Below, in pieces: positions 1-11,995 of a DNA stretch of 64,000 nt; within the stretch, counting starts at the first letter, position 1, and every line of letters starts with the position of its first letter. The stretch lies in NCBI RefSeq assembly GCF_002042975.1, contig NW_018149371.1:596108-660107 (forward strand), given 5' to 3'. The notes below the pieces were generated by a model that did no database searches, was not told where the DNA came from, and worked only from the letters and a program-made list of their open reading frames with translations. This stretch comes from Orbicella faveolata (taxonomy: Eukaryota; Cnidaria; Anthozoa; Scleractinia; Merulinidae). Both the position numbers and the translations under genes were made by a program.

Positions 1-279
1 ACCGTTTCGTTCTACATGGGCTTATGTCAACAAAAGTCAACCCTAGCCCCTAGGGGCACCCTACCTTCAAGGTAGGGTAACCCTACCCCCTAGGGGCACT
101 CTATCTCGCATGTAGAACGAACCGCATAAAACAAAAGAGAAGGGAAACCCTACTACATAGGGTGCCCCTATCCCCCCGAGGCACCCTCCTCCATGTAAAC
201 GGCCCCTAAAACAATCATTCACCTCAGTGTCGGTGAAAGTGATGGATATTTACCTCCACTTCGGTGAATAATTGTTAAT
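1..279. repeat. Dispersed repeat with terminal palindrome
   Basis: The first 190 bases alternate near-copies of a CCCTAGGGGCACC motif in both orientations. At about 213-279 a palindrome pairs an ACAATCATTCACC arm with a GGTGAATAATTGTT arm. This is typical of a short non-autonomous DNA element. No coding capacity is evident. Confidence 0.5.
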
Positions 280-281
280 TA

Positions 282-539
282 TTGATTACCAGGGCTTTAC
301 AAGCAAATAATCACAAACCGTCAGTTTTCTCACAATTTTTAAAACTTACAAACTCTCCTAGAAATGTTCAACTAGCCTTGGATTCTATACAGGAAACGTT
401 GAAATTAGAGTTAGATTTCGGAATGTCAGTGGACAGTGAAACTGTTTGGAATATATATTTTTGGCTTTACGAGACGCCTTCGAAAACGTCACTTAGGACT
501 TATAGACTGTACTTAGAGAATTCGCACGAGGCCAATTAA
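282..539 (+). CDS. Unrecognised 85-residue ORF
   Basis: A clean 85-codon ORF starts just after the 5' palindromic repeat. It has no signal peptide, membrane segment or motif that I recognise. Composition is unremarkable, with a Leu/Glu-rich central part that could be helical. It could be an exon of a gene entering from the left, a transposon-derived fragment, or chance. No splice context decides between these, so it is listed only as a possibility. Confidence 0.15.
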   Translation: MITRALQANNHKPSVFSQFLKLTNSPRNVQLALDSIQETLKLELDFGMSVDSETVWNIYFWLYETPSKTSLRTYRLYLENSHEAN

Positions 540-1103
540 TCATTGTCGGGTAAAGTCAGAGTTTAAAGAATGCCATAGTAATTAATTCTTAAACAATTTT
601 AAACAGGTTACGAATTTAACAGAAAAACAGAAAAACTTTCGACGGTGGTTAAGGATGGATAACTAACAGTTAGTCTTTCTACCATAGAACAGTTTCCAAT
701 TGAGTGTCGCAAAACTAAAACCAAAGTAATAATTCTAGCCAATCACAAAAGACACAGGTAATACAGTGAACCAATCAAACTCGAAGTAATTACATGTAGC
801 TGACACAAAGCGCTGGAAAACGCGTGCGATCGAGTCACGATTGGTTTTGGTTTTACTTCTGATTGAATGAAAAAGTGGCGCGAGGTTTTATAAGCCAGTC
901 GTGTAAGTGCAAAACCAATTACTTTTCGACACTCAAATAAAAATCACAATATTATGATATTTTAAATTCACAGATACCACGGCAGATCATGTTTGTCGGG
1001 AAGAACTGAAAAAAAATCACTCAGATTCACACATTTATGCGATATGTATGATCGCGAAAAAAGAATACTACCCCCTTGAAATGCCAAAGTTTTGTTGACC
1101 AAA

Positions 1104-2534
1104 TTATTCTGTTGGAGATCCACCGCAACTTAAATTGTCGTTATCACTGATGTCACTACCACTGTTGCTGTTTTTTCGTTCGGGGCTCTGAATTGATTTA
1201 GCTGGGCTGTAACTCGGTGCGTTTCTCGAATCAACACCGTTTCCTTCGCACTCTGCAACCTGGTTGTTTTCAAAAGATTGTTGCAGTTTTTCGACCTCTA
1301 TTTTTTTCCTGTCCTTTGCGCGTCTGTTTTGAAACCAGACTTGTATCCGATCTTCAGTGAGCTTGGTTGGTCCTTCCAGCTTTAACCTTTCTTCGATGTG
1401 AGGGTACTTGTCTCTCGCATAAACGGCTTCAAGAATTTCCAATTGCTCTTTCGTAAGATTTTTTCGTTTCCTCTTCGATTCTTGTTTCTCGTTGACCGCT
1501 GCTTCTGGCGAGCTTGTCGATGCATTGGACGATCGCATTTTCTTTGCGGCTGCAATTAATTAGTGAAGACATGATTTAAGCAAAACAAACGAAAAAATGG
1601 CTTCCTGCGCTGATGTTAGCGCGGTAGCCTCAATCAGAATAGGCCATTTCCGACTTGCCTTTTGCTTCTGTTTCAAAACGAGTCTGCGTGGGAAACCATT
1701 CATATGAAAATATGTTCCGCCTTGACCAGTTAACATTAAAACGAAAGCGAAGAGTTTAAATTGATTTTCTCTAGTAGTCAATGTCCCAGAAATGCCCAGA
1801 GAATTCCCTTCCGCGAGAAGAAACCGACTCAGTCAATTCTTTTTGTGCAGGCCACACTTTTCGCCGCGGACCACGTGACCCAAAACGAGATGACCGCGAC
1901 AAAATATTGAGTTCTAGGAGCTAGNGTGCGCGCGGATCCCAAGACTTACGGTCTCCGTCCCCGATTATGGCTCCTGGAGCTAGACAATGTTCCGCCTACA
2001 GATTCTTTTTCATGCAGACCAAATTCATTTTCATTTGAAAGGTTTTACACGAGGACTCGTTCTGAAACAGAGGCACAAGGTAACTCGGAAATCATGAGCC
2101 ATTAGAGCATGCTACTCACCTGGTTGAACTATCTCACTCTCTACCACCCCCTCAGTGGATGCCACACACCCTTCACTTTGCTCCCTGGGTGGTCCCACAA
2201 AACATGGCGGAGGGGTCAACAAACCATAATACGCAACCGGCTGTGGAAGAGAGCAGGTTTGCGCATGCGCTAATGGGAAGTGATAAGCCGCTGGCATGGG
2301 AGAAATATCGTACAGCGGTGAAAATGGAATACGATGATGACCTGAAAAGTATTGGAGCTGACCAGATCCAGGATTAAGTGAAGTGAAATCCAGATATGAG
2401 AGCTGATAACGAGCTTGTTGAGCTTCTAATGGAAAATATCGCATTCCACTCTTCATGGCGACCAAAATACTCGCGGCTTCCAAAACATCTGGGGTGAGGC
2501 TGTTAGGCTTAGCTATCTCTTGATGGTCCACCAT
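1104..2534 (-). CDS. Two-exon divergent paired-like homeobox gene
   Basis: Exons at 2534-2120 and 1549-1104 join in phase 1 (donor G|GTGAGT, acceptor TTGCAG), giving a predicted 286-residue protein. The start is the ATG at 2534. A longer open frame reaches 2696, but its extra N-terminus translates a low-complexity leader, so I reject it. The homeodomain spans about residues 163-222: basic arm KRKRK, L16, W48, F49, Q50, N51 and WFQNRRAK, followed by DRKK. The RIQVWFQNRRAK helix 3 is typical of PRD-like (Q50) homeodomains, but L8, Y20 and the GPTKLTED stretch before helix 3 are unusual. No paired domain, eh1 or OAR motif is visible. The N-terminal half is rich in Pro, Tyr and His; the C-terminus is Ser/Asn-rich and acidic. 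It is probably a nuclear DNA-binding regulator; the subfamily is not recognised. Confidence 0.8.
1640..2097. mobile_element. Split palindromic MITE-like repeat in a homeobox intron
   Basis: The left arm at about 1645-1710 contains TGTTTCAAAACGAGTC. The right arm at about 2005-2095 contains GACTCGTTCTGAAACAGAGG. Both match the compact palindromic element at 16319-16462. The arms are separated here by about 300 bp of unrelated sequence, so the copy is either expanded or carries an insertion. It sits in the single intron of the paired-like homeobox gene. Confidence 0.5.
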
Positions 2535-2798
2535 TATTAAACTTCTGTCTGTAACAGAGTAAGTGATCCGAGGTGAGAAATTGGAAAAGCTAACCCCCCC
2601 CCCACCCCCATAAAACAACAACAAGCAAACGACAACAACATCAACAACGACAAAACAGAAACAAACACTACGTCGGTCGAAACAAAAGAAACTCAAAGAC
2701 GAGAATGTTTCAAAATCTTGCGCTTGTTCTCCACACCCTCGATACTCTCGCGCGCTCTGACAAAAGTTGTCGCATGTTTGACAGAAAAAAATCGCAGA

Positions 2799-2806
2799 TT
2801 TTTATA
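2799..2806 (-). promoter_or_regulatory. Candidate TATA box of the paired-like homeobox gene
   Basis: TATAAAAA reads on the minus strand about 265 bp upstream of the chosen ATG. It implies a leader that includes the CAA/ACAACA-rich low-complexity tract at about 2590-2670. Assignment rests on motif and position only. Confidence 0.35.
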
Positions 2807-5800
2807 CCGTGTCGTAAGCTTTGTCCTCTGTTAACTCCCACCTCTAATGGCCCCATCCCCTCCTAGCTTAAAAGTAGAATTTTGTAATAAACCCGCTCCG
2901 CCCCTTTGGGAAACCAAATATTGCAGTTAAACTGTACTACAGTCAATGAAGACACGAAGGTCATCCACAATTTGTGATTTTTGTAACAGCTTCAGATGAA
3001 AACAGACAAACAAAGAGACAAACAAACTATCTTCATTCTCGTTTGGGTCTTAGGATGAATATAATGTTTGCCAGTACCATAAGTCAATGTTTTGAGATTT
3101 CAAATAACCTCTTCGCCCCTCTCTAATAATTCCGTACGCCCGTTTATGAGGCGTAACTAAACCTTACGGTAGGTGCTTTCTATTTCTATGAATGCTTAGC
3201 AGATTTCTCCAGCTTAAATCTCTATTTCTTGCCATTTATAAAACTCGGAAAAATCTAGATGTATCTTCTTACGTTCTAACAACCGACAAACAAGTTCAAT
3301 CTCAAGGGAACGCACTAACTGACTTTTTTCGGCAAATTAAATGGGCAACTTCAGGAAATTATAAAAACATAAATTCCAAGAACAGAAAAGACTTACAGTT
3401 ATTGCGAAACATTGGTTAAAGTCATGAATTCTCTGTTTATTAAATCGAACAATAAAGTAAGCCTTCGACTTCAACCATGTTTATTCGCTGAGCGCGATTG
3501 AAAACTCGAATTCCACTCCTGAAATATTTAAGGTAGTTGCCGACATATCATAGAGTAGACTGCATGTTTTATTTTTCACAACTTTATACCGATTTGCTGG
3601 TCACTAGTTTATAGTCATCAATTTCTCAGTTTGGAAGGCAGAAATTGTTGTTCGCCCATCCTATAAAGCTTTTAGTCCGCCTGGCCGGGTTTCGTGACTG
3701 CCGCCTCATTTATTGAGGTCCTTGCAGTCGTGCAGTACACTGAAATTACAAGCCAAGAATAAATTTATAATCCTCATTCCCAGGCTCAATCATGAAATGA
3801 ATGTCTAAATAGCTTCATTAAACAATGCTAAGGTTTGAGGAAGTTTTTGTGAAATTCTCGCTAGAATATTTATTAAGGTTTTAATTTAGTATCGATACAA
3901 AAATTAATCGCAGCTTCGACTAAATAAACAAGCAATAATTTTTGGCCATTAGACTAAAATTGCATCAACGATTATAGTTAGCGAGTTACCGAATTTTTAG
4001 CTTCTTGGACCAGTCCAGTATGTACGTAGTTTTGAAAGCTGTCCAAATTTTCGCACGGTTGTTTATTAATCTAAATTGTGTTTTTACCCTGAACCTGAAA
4101 GGCCGAGCACGAAATTTGAACTTAATAACTGTGGACTTCTCAAGTAAGTTATCGCATAAGTATAAATGGAGAAAAAGAGAATTCTTACTCGAATTTTAGA
4201 TGTGCACAGTTTAAAACTGCTTTGAACAGTTGAACGACATACAAAACGCCACTGATTGCGATGCATGAGGTCGAGCCGGGAAGCCTCAACTGACGTTGTG
4301 CAACGTTCTAATTGCTCTCTTAGCTTTTATTTTGGAATGGCGAATCATTCACCAACCGATTCGTGATTTCTCTAACGTTTGTTGTAAACAGCAAATATGC
4401 TGATTAATTCCTCTTCGTTTAGTGAATAAGTTTTGATAAAAAGGGAACTCTCATTTAAGACTTGTATTCTCGATCAAGACGAAGTAAAGTTTTCAATTTA
4501 ACTCAACTTTTGCGGCTTCAGTGAAGTCGTGGCAAAACTCGAGAATTCAAATCGCGTTGAGATTTTCAAACAATTTTTAAGAAACAAAACGTAACCGGGT
4601 TAAGTTCTGGCCTGTTCTCTAATTCTTTCCAGAGGAAAGTTTTAATTCTCACTTGTCTATTTATAGTGTTGGCAGTACTTTTAACATTTGCGATTTTCTG
4701 TTCTTTTGTAGAAGGAAAGCGTATATACGCTAAATTTTCCATCTAAACGAAAATTTCAAATTGTTAAACAACCTAAATATTCATTGGACATTTTCTTAAA
4801 TTCATTTCGTCTGTAGTTGATTCCAAATTATACTAGAGGATTTATAAAATTTAAGGGCAACGATCTATATAGCTAGTAACTGGCACTCAAGGTTTGAACA
4901 ATTTCTTCGGGGCGCCAGGGTTTACACAACTTGTTCAAGAAATCATGACTCTGTGATGTCCAAGTGAATTTAAATCAAATATTGAAGTAAAACCCACCTT
5001 AAATGGAAGATTCTTGCACGTTAGGGCTGATTTAATCCTTGGCCGGCAGATCTCCGCTTTTTCTGAACGATCGTTGCAAAAAGCCGCGGTATAAAGTCAC
5101 ACAAACAGCAGTAAAAACACCATCACAGTTAGCAACGAAGCTTACGTCATGCTCAACCGCCTTCTGTGATTGGCTACTTGCCCATTAATTGTAGACTTTT
5201 GCGCACTGAAAGGGTTTTCTTTCACTATAAGGACTTTCTTTCGTTTCAAGCGCAATTTGAAAATTACTGTTATAAGTCAAATTCAAATGTCGGTGATATG
5301 AAGTACAAATCAGAAAATAAAGCGAGTCTCTCCGTAAATGTGATTAACCTCAGGTCAAAGTGAACATGCTTTTAGAAATTTCTGACGAAAGAAGAAGAAG
5401 AAGAAGAAGAAGAACAACAACAACAACAACAGCAACGACAAAATGTTATCGATCGAACGCAATAGATTGCCGTATGTGTGTTGGTGGATATGTTAGAAAG
5501 CATGTTCTTTCGTGCTTCGATTGGATGAAAATTTCACAACTCAAATCTGTTGATCTGCGAGCCAGAAAGCAGCAGTATCGCTTTGTATTAGCTTGTATTA
5601 GTCCGAAAGTTATCTCTAAGCGAAAGCCATTTGTCAGAGATTCTAATGCAAATACAAGCCCAGCATTTTGATTAACTTGTCAGAGATCTTTTTTTTTTCC
5701 TTTTCATTCAAAACTAGAGTTACTCGGGAATTACTTCGCTGTAAGCGGGCCATTAGTCGACTGTTAGTGGTTTTGGAGGTTCGGGTGTCATAGGTTGGGG

Positions 5801-6384
5801 ATTTCCGTAGAATATTCGAAATGGCAAAGATTTAGTTACCAAAAAAATGTCATAGCATGGTAATGTTTTAAATACAGTTAAGAAGAACTTATCGAGACTT
5901 GAGCTCTCAAGCTGACCCCGCGAACGAAAATTGAACTGGAAGTTATCCATACTTCAATTAAAACATGTACTGACGTTTCGCGGTAGTTAAAAATACAATA
6001 ACACACGCTTTAGGCATTGTTACGAGGTTTGACATTAACTTTCTCGAGAGTGCTCGAGAATTTAAATGAACTAAAGTGCGTTTTTTCTAATAGTATTGCA
6101 AAAATTACCGTGCTATGCGAGTGGATTTTTAGTACATAATTTTTGCACTTATTGTTCGAACTTTGAGCGGAATCCGTCTTAATATTCCCGAACGGCAAGT
6201 CTATTCCAATCCTAGGCTAAGTTTAAATCCAATTTATCATTCCATATTGACTGGCGCTTGTCCCTTATTTTTTTCCCCTCGAGAGGAAAGGTCGTTTTTC
6301 AGAACTTCTCATTTGTTCCAATTTAACACTAAAGAAAAGAAACGAGGGCACACTAGCCAATAGAGATCATCATTCGATGCAATT
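2807..6384. other. Intergenic stretch without recognised genes
   Basis: No open frame here shows a recognisable domain or convincing splice borders. The longest one, near 5360-5670, starts inside an AAG/AAC microsatellite (about 5385-5440). The stretch is AT-rich single-copy-looking DNA between the paired-like homeobox gene and the opsin. Confidence 0.6.
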
Positions 6385-6501
6385 TCTTCTCCCTTTGCAT
6401 TGGCGGAGAGCCGATCACGTGACCTTTAAATTTTGCTGCAAATAATATTCTCCTCATGTGTAATTGTGACCACGCTCTTGTGTGAAAAATATAAAATAGC
6501 A

Positions 6502-6541
<40 letters not shown>

Positions 6542-6560
6542 TGCAGATCAGTTGGCAAAA
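6385..6560 (+). repeat. Dispersed repeat, copy upstream of the opsin
   Basis: Shares blocks such as CTGCAAATAATAT, CACGCTCTTGTGTGA and ATCGCAAAATATTGTGA with 7965-8260 on the other side of the opsin, in the same orientation. It looks like a short interspersed repeat family. The downstream copy ends in a palindrome (ATTATTTGCC with AAATAATTG). Confidence 0.55.
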
Positions 6561-6831
6561 TTAATTTGGAAAATTACGATATTTCGTTAAACCTCTTCCA
6601 AAACTTGTTAATTATGTACCGATGATGTCGGTTGGATCAAAGACATCTTTAGAAGCCAAAGACTTATTGCGCATGAGCGAGATAGTTGGGAAACCTACTT
6701 TATACCAAATATGGAAATTATTCGCTTCTCTACGTCAATGGAAACACCCTTTGTAATTTGCGGCTCTCTAATAACGCGTAGAATATCCGGCATTTCTTGT
6801 TATGATCATTTGCTGACAGAAGGTCCTTGAC

Positions 6832-7692
6832 ATGAATTCAAAAATATTTGAATTATCTGCTCCATGGCACGACGCCTTAGCAGTCTTGTTGGCGATCTTT
6901 GTAGCATTTGCGTTAGTGGAGCAAATTCTCACCCTGAAAATCCTCTCACGAAGAGAAAATCGTCGAAAACGGCTGACACCGTATCTTATTAACCTGGCAG
7001 TCACCAACTTGATATTTGTCTGTTCCAACTACACGCTCTCAATGGCCTCGCACTTATCACGCAGATTTGTGTCTAGCAAACCCGTGTGTATTTTATTTGG
7101 TTATATCGCCAGCGCTTCTGTGCTTGTGACTTTTGCTTCACTCACGGCTTGTACATGCTTGGTATATAACGCTACGAAGGAACTGACGAAACATCTCACC
7201 ATAAAGAGGAACAAAGACATCAAAATTATTCTGCTAATCTGGTTCCTGGCCTTCGCCATATTATCACCGATGATCGAGTTTTGGAATCAAGACAGGTTCC
7301 AGCCGGGTACAAGCGGTTGTACACCCATGCGCTTGCTGCAAACCCCAGAAGACATTGCCTACTTCGTCGCCCTAACCGTGGTGGCGTTTTCTGCGCCCAT
7401 GACAATCAGCGCAGTTTACAGCGTCAAAATCTATTTGTTTTTTGTTCAGGTCAAGCCGTTTCAAATGAGCCTCGTTCAGCAACGCAAATACCAAGAGTAC
7501 AAGAATGTTTCCAAGATGATTATTGCTTTAGTTGTGGTATTCGTGTCCTGTTGGATTCCCTACACCATTTTCAGCTTAGTGACGCTAATTGGTCACCTTC
7601 CGAGTCCGGAATTACAAGCACTGCTTTCCTTGCTCACCAAATCAAGTGTCCTGCACACCCCTATAATCTACGCCACCTTTAATAGCAAGTAA
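6832..7692 (+). CDS. Divergent anthozoan opsin (seven-helix exon)
   Basis: An uninterrupted 286-codon frame with seven hydrophobic segments. Bovine numbering aligns without gaps in the key places. C86 and C163 match C110 and C187, the conserved disulfide. CWIPY at 240-244 matches the helix 6 CWxPY. K270 matches K296, the retinal Schiff-base lysine, in TKSSVL. This supports an opsin over a generic class A receptor. Unusual residues: E134-R135 of (D/E)RY are L110-V111, N302 of NPxxY is T, D83 is N, N55 is Q, and counterion sites 113, 181 and 292 are F, Q and S. The N-terminus is only about 13 residues. The ORF ends at FNSK-stop, but a GTAAGT donor overlaps the end (AGCAA|GTAAGT), so a cytoplasmic-tail exon may follow; none was found. 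Likely a membrane retinal-binding protein; signalling is uncertain. Confidence 0.78.
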   Translation: MNSKIFELSAPWHDALAVLLAIFVAFALVEQILTLKILSRRENRRKRLTPYLINLAVTNLIFVCSNYTLSMASHLSRRFVSSKPVCILFGYIASASVLVTFASLTACTCLVYNATKELTKHLTIKRNKDIKIILLIWFLAFAILSPMIEFWNQDRFQPGTSGCTPMRLLQTPEDIAYFVALTVVAFSAPMTISAVYSVKIYLFFVQVKPFQMSLVQQRKYQEYKNVSKMIIALVVVFVSCWIPYTIFSLVTLIGHLPSPELQALLSLLTKSSVLHTPIIYATFNSK

Positions 7693-7964
7693 GTAACTAC
7701 ATATATGCCAATTGTTCCTTGGATAAGTTAATAAATCTTCCTTCGCCGGAGTTTGCAATAATAAGCAAGTTTTGTATTTCTGTGCGACGATCGGAGAGAA
7801 ATTTTAGGTCCTCGAGGTCAGAGGGTTAAAGGCAGTCAAGACAAAGGCGCGCAACCACAAAATGACAAAAGTTTATTGTAACTTAAGCTTCATGAGAAAA
7901 TCGCACATTTTCCTGGGTGGCTTGTGGTACCAGCTCAACAATTCAATTACCAGTCGATGCACTG

Positions 7965-8280
7965 TTTTCTTCCATTTTATTGGCTGAGAGCCCACCACGA
8001 CCTGCAAATAATTGCCAACATGTAATGATCTGCTCATGCGCAATGCCATCTATGTTTTGCGGCAAATAATATCATTTCTACTCATGCGTGATTGTAACCA
8101 GGCTCTTGTGTGAGAAAATGGTAGATCGCTTGAATGTGCTGTCAGATATCGTAATTTAAATATGAAGAAAAACTTGGTGATCGAATGAGAAAACAATTTT
8201 TGAACCCGATTATTGCAAAATATCGTGATTCGTTAGTCTCGCAGATTAATTATTTGCCTCAGCCTTCGGCCCTACGGTAA
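7965..8280 (+). repeat. Dispersed repeat, copy downstream of the opsin
   Basis: Direct-orientation relative of 6385-6560. It ends near 8235-8280 in an imperfect palindrome (AATTATTTGCC and AAATAATTGATCTGC). Non-autonomous element family; no coding capacity. Confidence 0.55.
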
Positions 8281-8297
8281 ATAATTGATCTGCTCTC

Positions 8298-8642
8298 CAC
8301 TGACAATAGACCCCCGGGGGGGACTCCCATATAAAAAGGACGGGGTTGGTCGTCGTACCTTTTAGGGGCTGAAAACGTAGTAATGGTACCTCTGAGGGTG
8401 TTCAGCCTCAAAAAGTCCACAGCAGGAGCTTTTGTGGAACCTTCTCGGGCATTGAGTTGAAAAAATATGACAGGAGATAATGTGCTGTTTTAGAAATGGT
8501 ACCTTTTAGGGGTGAAACAGTTTCAAGCCAAACCCACAAAGCAGGATCTTGGTACTTCTTTTAAACGAGTTTTTTTAAAAATTTCCCACGAGCAGCCCCC
8601 ATCCTGTTTATGTGGGAGTTTCCCGGGGAATGGACATTTTAG
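8298..8642. repeat. Dispersed GGGGGACTCCCATAT repeat
   Basis: Begins with a C/G-run followed by GGACTCCCATAT and ends with ATGTGGGAGTTTCCCGGGG, an inverted version of the start. The internal phrase ATGGTACCTTTTAGGGG type recurs. Related sequence occurs at 46985-47430 and 47822-48435. It appears to be a non-coding dispersed element. Confidence 0.6.
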
Positions 8643-10238
8643 ACGATTCGACAGCCATTTTGAATTCTAGTGTTTCAAATAGCTGTTATGGGATGCTCGG
8701 GGGCAAATTAGTATTACTGGTATAACAGCGGGCTCTCTCATTGGCTACCGCGCGGTTTCAGTCAGCGAGTACTAGTGTTACACGTGAGTGTTGACTGACG
8801 ATTCCCTTTGGCGTATATTTTACAAAGTCTTTGTTGTGTTACATTAAGTTATGACGGATCCCTCGGGAAAGTATCTCGGATAACTGTGTTTTCCTCGAAT
8901 CTTAACGAAGTTCTCGTTACTCAAGTTTCCCTTGGAACTAGACATTAGTGTTGAATATATCATTCATCGTCCTAGTCTTTCATGGGCTAAATTCTATGTT
9001 GATGACATCGACTAAATAAAAATGTTTCTTTTCATCAGGTTTAGAGTTGCCATTGTAAGTCTGTTTCGTTGTGACAGCTGTCAGAAGGCGCAAATCGGCG
9101 TCTCGCATCCAAACCAAACGGAAGCGCATCGGGTTTGTCTTCCTGAACCGATGGCTCCCAGATCCCCTCTCGTAGGCATTGCCAGGAATACACATGGTGT
9201 GATCATACACAAAGAGCTTGCTGTATCCTATGATAGCTTGTTTAATGTGCCGCGTTAGAGGGAAAAGCTAATTGCCGTTTCGTCGGGTCTAAAGATTTAC
9301 TCGCTTGAAGAACAGGCCTGATGGGAGTAAACACAAATTAAAAACTATCTTCTGAAAATAACTCGGCAACTTATTGGCAATCAGATGTTCATATTTCGAC
9401 CAATCCTTTTCCTTCGAGCAACCTATATATTCTTTTTTTCATTCTAAGCAATTTCCACCCATTCTGAGAATTAAATCGGAAGAACTTTAAGTGTTTACCC
9501 CTGAGTGTTTTCCGTGGTCTGGAGATTTCCGAAGATTCTCCGAATGCTTTCCGAGGGTCATACCTGTGATTTTTAGAAAGATTTCCGAAGTTTTCCTGAA
9601 GATATCGACAACCGTTGGCTCATTAATTAGGAAAAATTATTACAAATTCATCAGCATGTGAAAGATAACCGGGTGTCTTTTGCAGTGTAGAGATTCCGTA
9701 AGTCTTTTTTCCTCCGGGAGGGAAATAAAACTTTGTAAATTACTCTAGTTTATATAATAAACTTTAGCTTCAATGAGTAGAGTTATTTAGCGACTCTCAG
9801 CGCAATAGAATTGCTTCAGATATTGCCAAGAGTCTAGTCGCTTTATATTGCATAGGAAACTTAGTTTCATCGAGTTATTATCTTATTTCAAACATGAGAG
9901 AAAAGAACAACTTTCAATCTCCGAGAAATAATTACAATATTTACAATAGCTAAGACATATTAAAAATAGTTTTTAAGGCATGAACACACCAATGTAAATT
10001 GCTCTTTCAATTTAAAAAAAAAGTTACAGGTAGGTAAAGAAAATTTCTCAAGATTTCAATGGTTAGCAAAGAAACTATTTAGGGCCTGTTTACAATAGAT
10101 GCCTGTGTTCGTCTCCACGAAATACCGACATTTGGTCACGTGGCACAGCTGTGGCAGCTGAGTACTCGATGCAATGGTACAAGAAGAGACTGCATGAATG
10201 GAAGTATTCATTTCAATTCCTGCACAATATTTGACGAA
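8643..10238. other. Intergenic stretch without recognised genes
   Basis: No convincing coding exon. Two overlapping antiparallel open frames of 76-78 codons near 8980-9258 have no recognisable domain and no supporting splice pattern. The rest is AT-rich. Confidence 0.55.
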
Positions 10239-10713
10239 ATGCTTGTCTCTGCCATCTTGCTGGTGTTTTTATTGGCACCACCGTCCTTTGAAGGTAAGAA
10301 TAATTAGAGAAAGGAGTATAATTCTGTGTATCTTATTGATATCTGTTTTGAGAGTCACTTGAAACCGGCAAAACTTCGACTCACAGATTTCAACGAAATC
10401 GTTCCTAGAAAATTTGTAAATGTTAATCACAAAGTAGCTAATTCAGCTGATTCATAAAAGTGGTAAAGACTGCTCGGCTCTCATTGCAAAATTAGATCTT
10501 TTACTCTCCGAGAGTAACTGAACATTATAATTTGAAAATATAAAGGCAAAGGTTTTTCATTAAAACTTAATTTTCCAACTTTCTTTCGTTTCTTCCTTCT
10601 CAAAGGAAAATTTAACATAAATGATAATGGAAACTGATACAAGTATCAGTTCTGCGATGTTGCTCAAGAACGCTAAAGAAAAGAATTCAGTGTCAAAACA
10701 CGAAATTTGGCTG

Positions 10714-11055
10714 AGGCCCCGTTCACACTACGTACGCCGGAAAAATTTGACAACGCAGCTTTATTTCTTCCATCAGGAAAACGGAGCTTTTAGAAAACGT
10801 TATTCAAACCCAAACCGGAGAAATTTGAAAACGTCGGCTTTGCGTTTTAGTGTGGACGAAAAACATTTTGAAAGCGGAGCCTTTCGGAAACGCTGACCTC
10901 ACGATAATAATGTGATTTTCCTGTCAGAGGTTTCCTCAAACACAAATCCAACATGACCGGTGACTGTTGCGTTTTTAAATGTTTCCCAAGTAATGTGGAC
11001 GAAAAACATTTGATGCGTTTTCATATTTCTCCGGGGTAGTGTGGAGGGGGCCTTA
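10714..11055. mobile_element. MITE-like element inside the protease pseudogene
   Basis: Inverted termini AGGCCCCGTTCACACTAC and GTAGTGTGGAGGGGGCCT bound about 340 bp. The phrases TAGTGTGGACGAAAAACATTT and TGCGTTTTCATATTTCTCCG recur inside. A shorter relative lies at 46412-46550. It inserted in the first intron of the decayed protease. Confidence 0.65.
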
Positions 11056-11995
11056 ACTTGCAGGTCAAAATGTGGTTGCTATAGAAACGTTAAACTGACG
11101 AGATGAAGGGTACGATTAACCTATCAAATTCAGGGATGAATGAACAGCATGCAGAACGAAATTTTCACTATATATCACAAAGTAAATCCTCTGTTCAAAA
11201 TTCTGAAAAAAATCCATGTTCATGTGTGTGGCATATACCTGCTCTATTTAAGGCTGCTGGCGTTGATTAGTAAGCCCGAGGTTTAAATTACGTATTTACT
11301 TATGCGTTGATGTTTACCCTTTTACTCGTCATTTAGCTTAGTAACTCGTTCGTTAACCCCTATATTTCAGCCTGTGGAATACGTCCCTATGGGACCCGTA
11401 TCCGTGGAGGCAAAGAAGCGGTCCCTCATTCTTGGCCTTGGCAGGCGTCTCTTCGCTTCAATGGGGACCATATATATGGTGCATCGCTCATTACTCCCGA
11501 ATGACTGGTTACTGCCTCGCACTGTGTGAGCCAAAACCCTGATCCTAAGCAATACAAAATCATTTTAGGTAAGGGATTTACATCTCTGTTACTTATTTAT
11601 ACAGCTTGTTGAAGCCACCAGATGAAATAAAACGCATAGACTATATATACATATACACTCATCCGACTTTGTCAACGGTCACATTTCGTCGTTATCAGCA
11701 ATATTTCTACCAACATGCATGTAAATGATTGCCTCTTATTGAACTTGAAACATTTAAGACATTATATGCGTACGTACATTTCAAGATTGATTGATTCTAA
11801 CAGTTGGAAGTTGCGAAAGAAGCAGATTCTGAACGCGGAGAATCTCTCCTTTTATAAATACAACCACGGAGGTGAATTGACTTGTTATTTACGTATTCAC
11901 TTAAAAAAAAAAGCACCGCGGGGCTCATTACATTTTTCGACGTTTTGACGGGGCGCTTATTAAAAGAAGCGCTTATTGATATCTTTTGTGTGTGT

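Noticed and set aside
5360-5671. 103-codon ORF with an Arg/Thr-rich start
   Set aside because: The start is the translation of an AAG/AAC microsatellite; the remainder has no domain and no splice support.
7281-7682. 133-codon ORF overlapping the opsin
   Set aside because: It is an out-of-frame shadow of the opsin frame without recognisable features.
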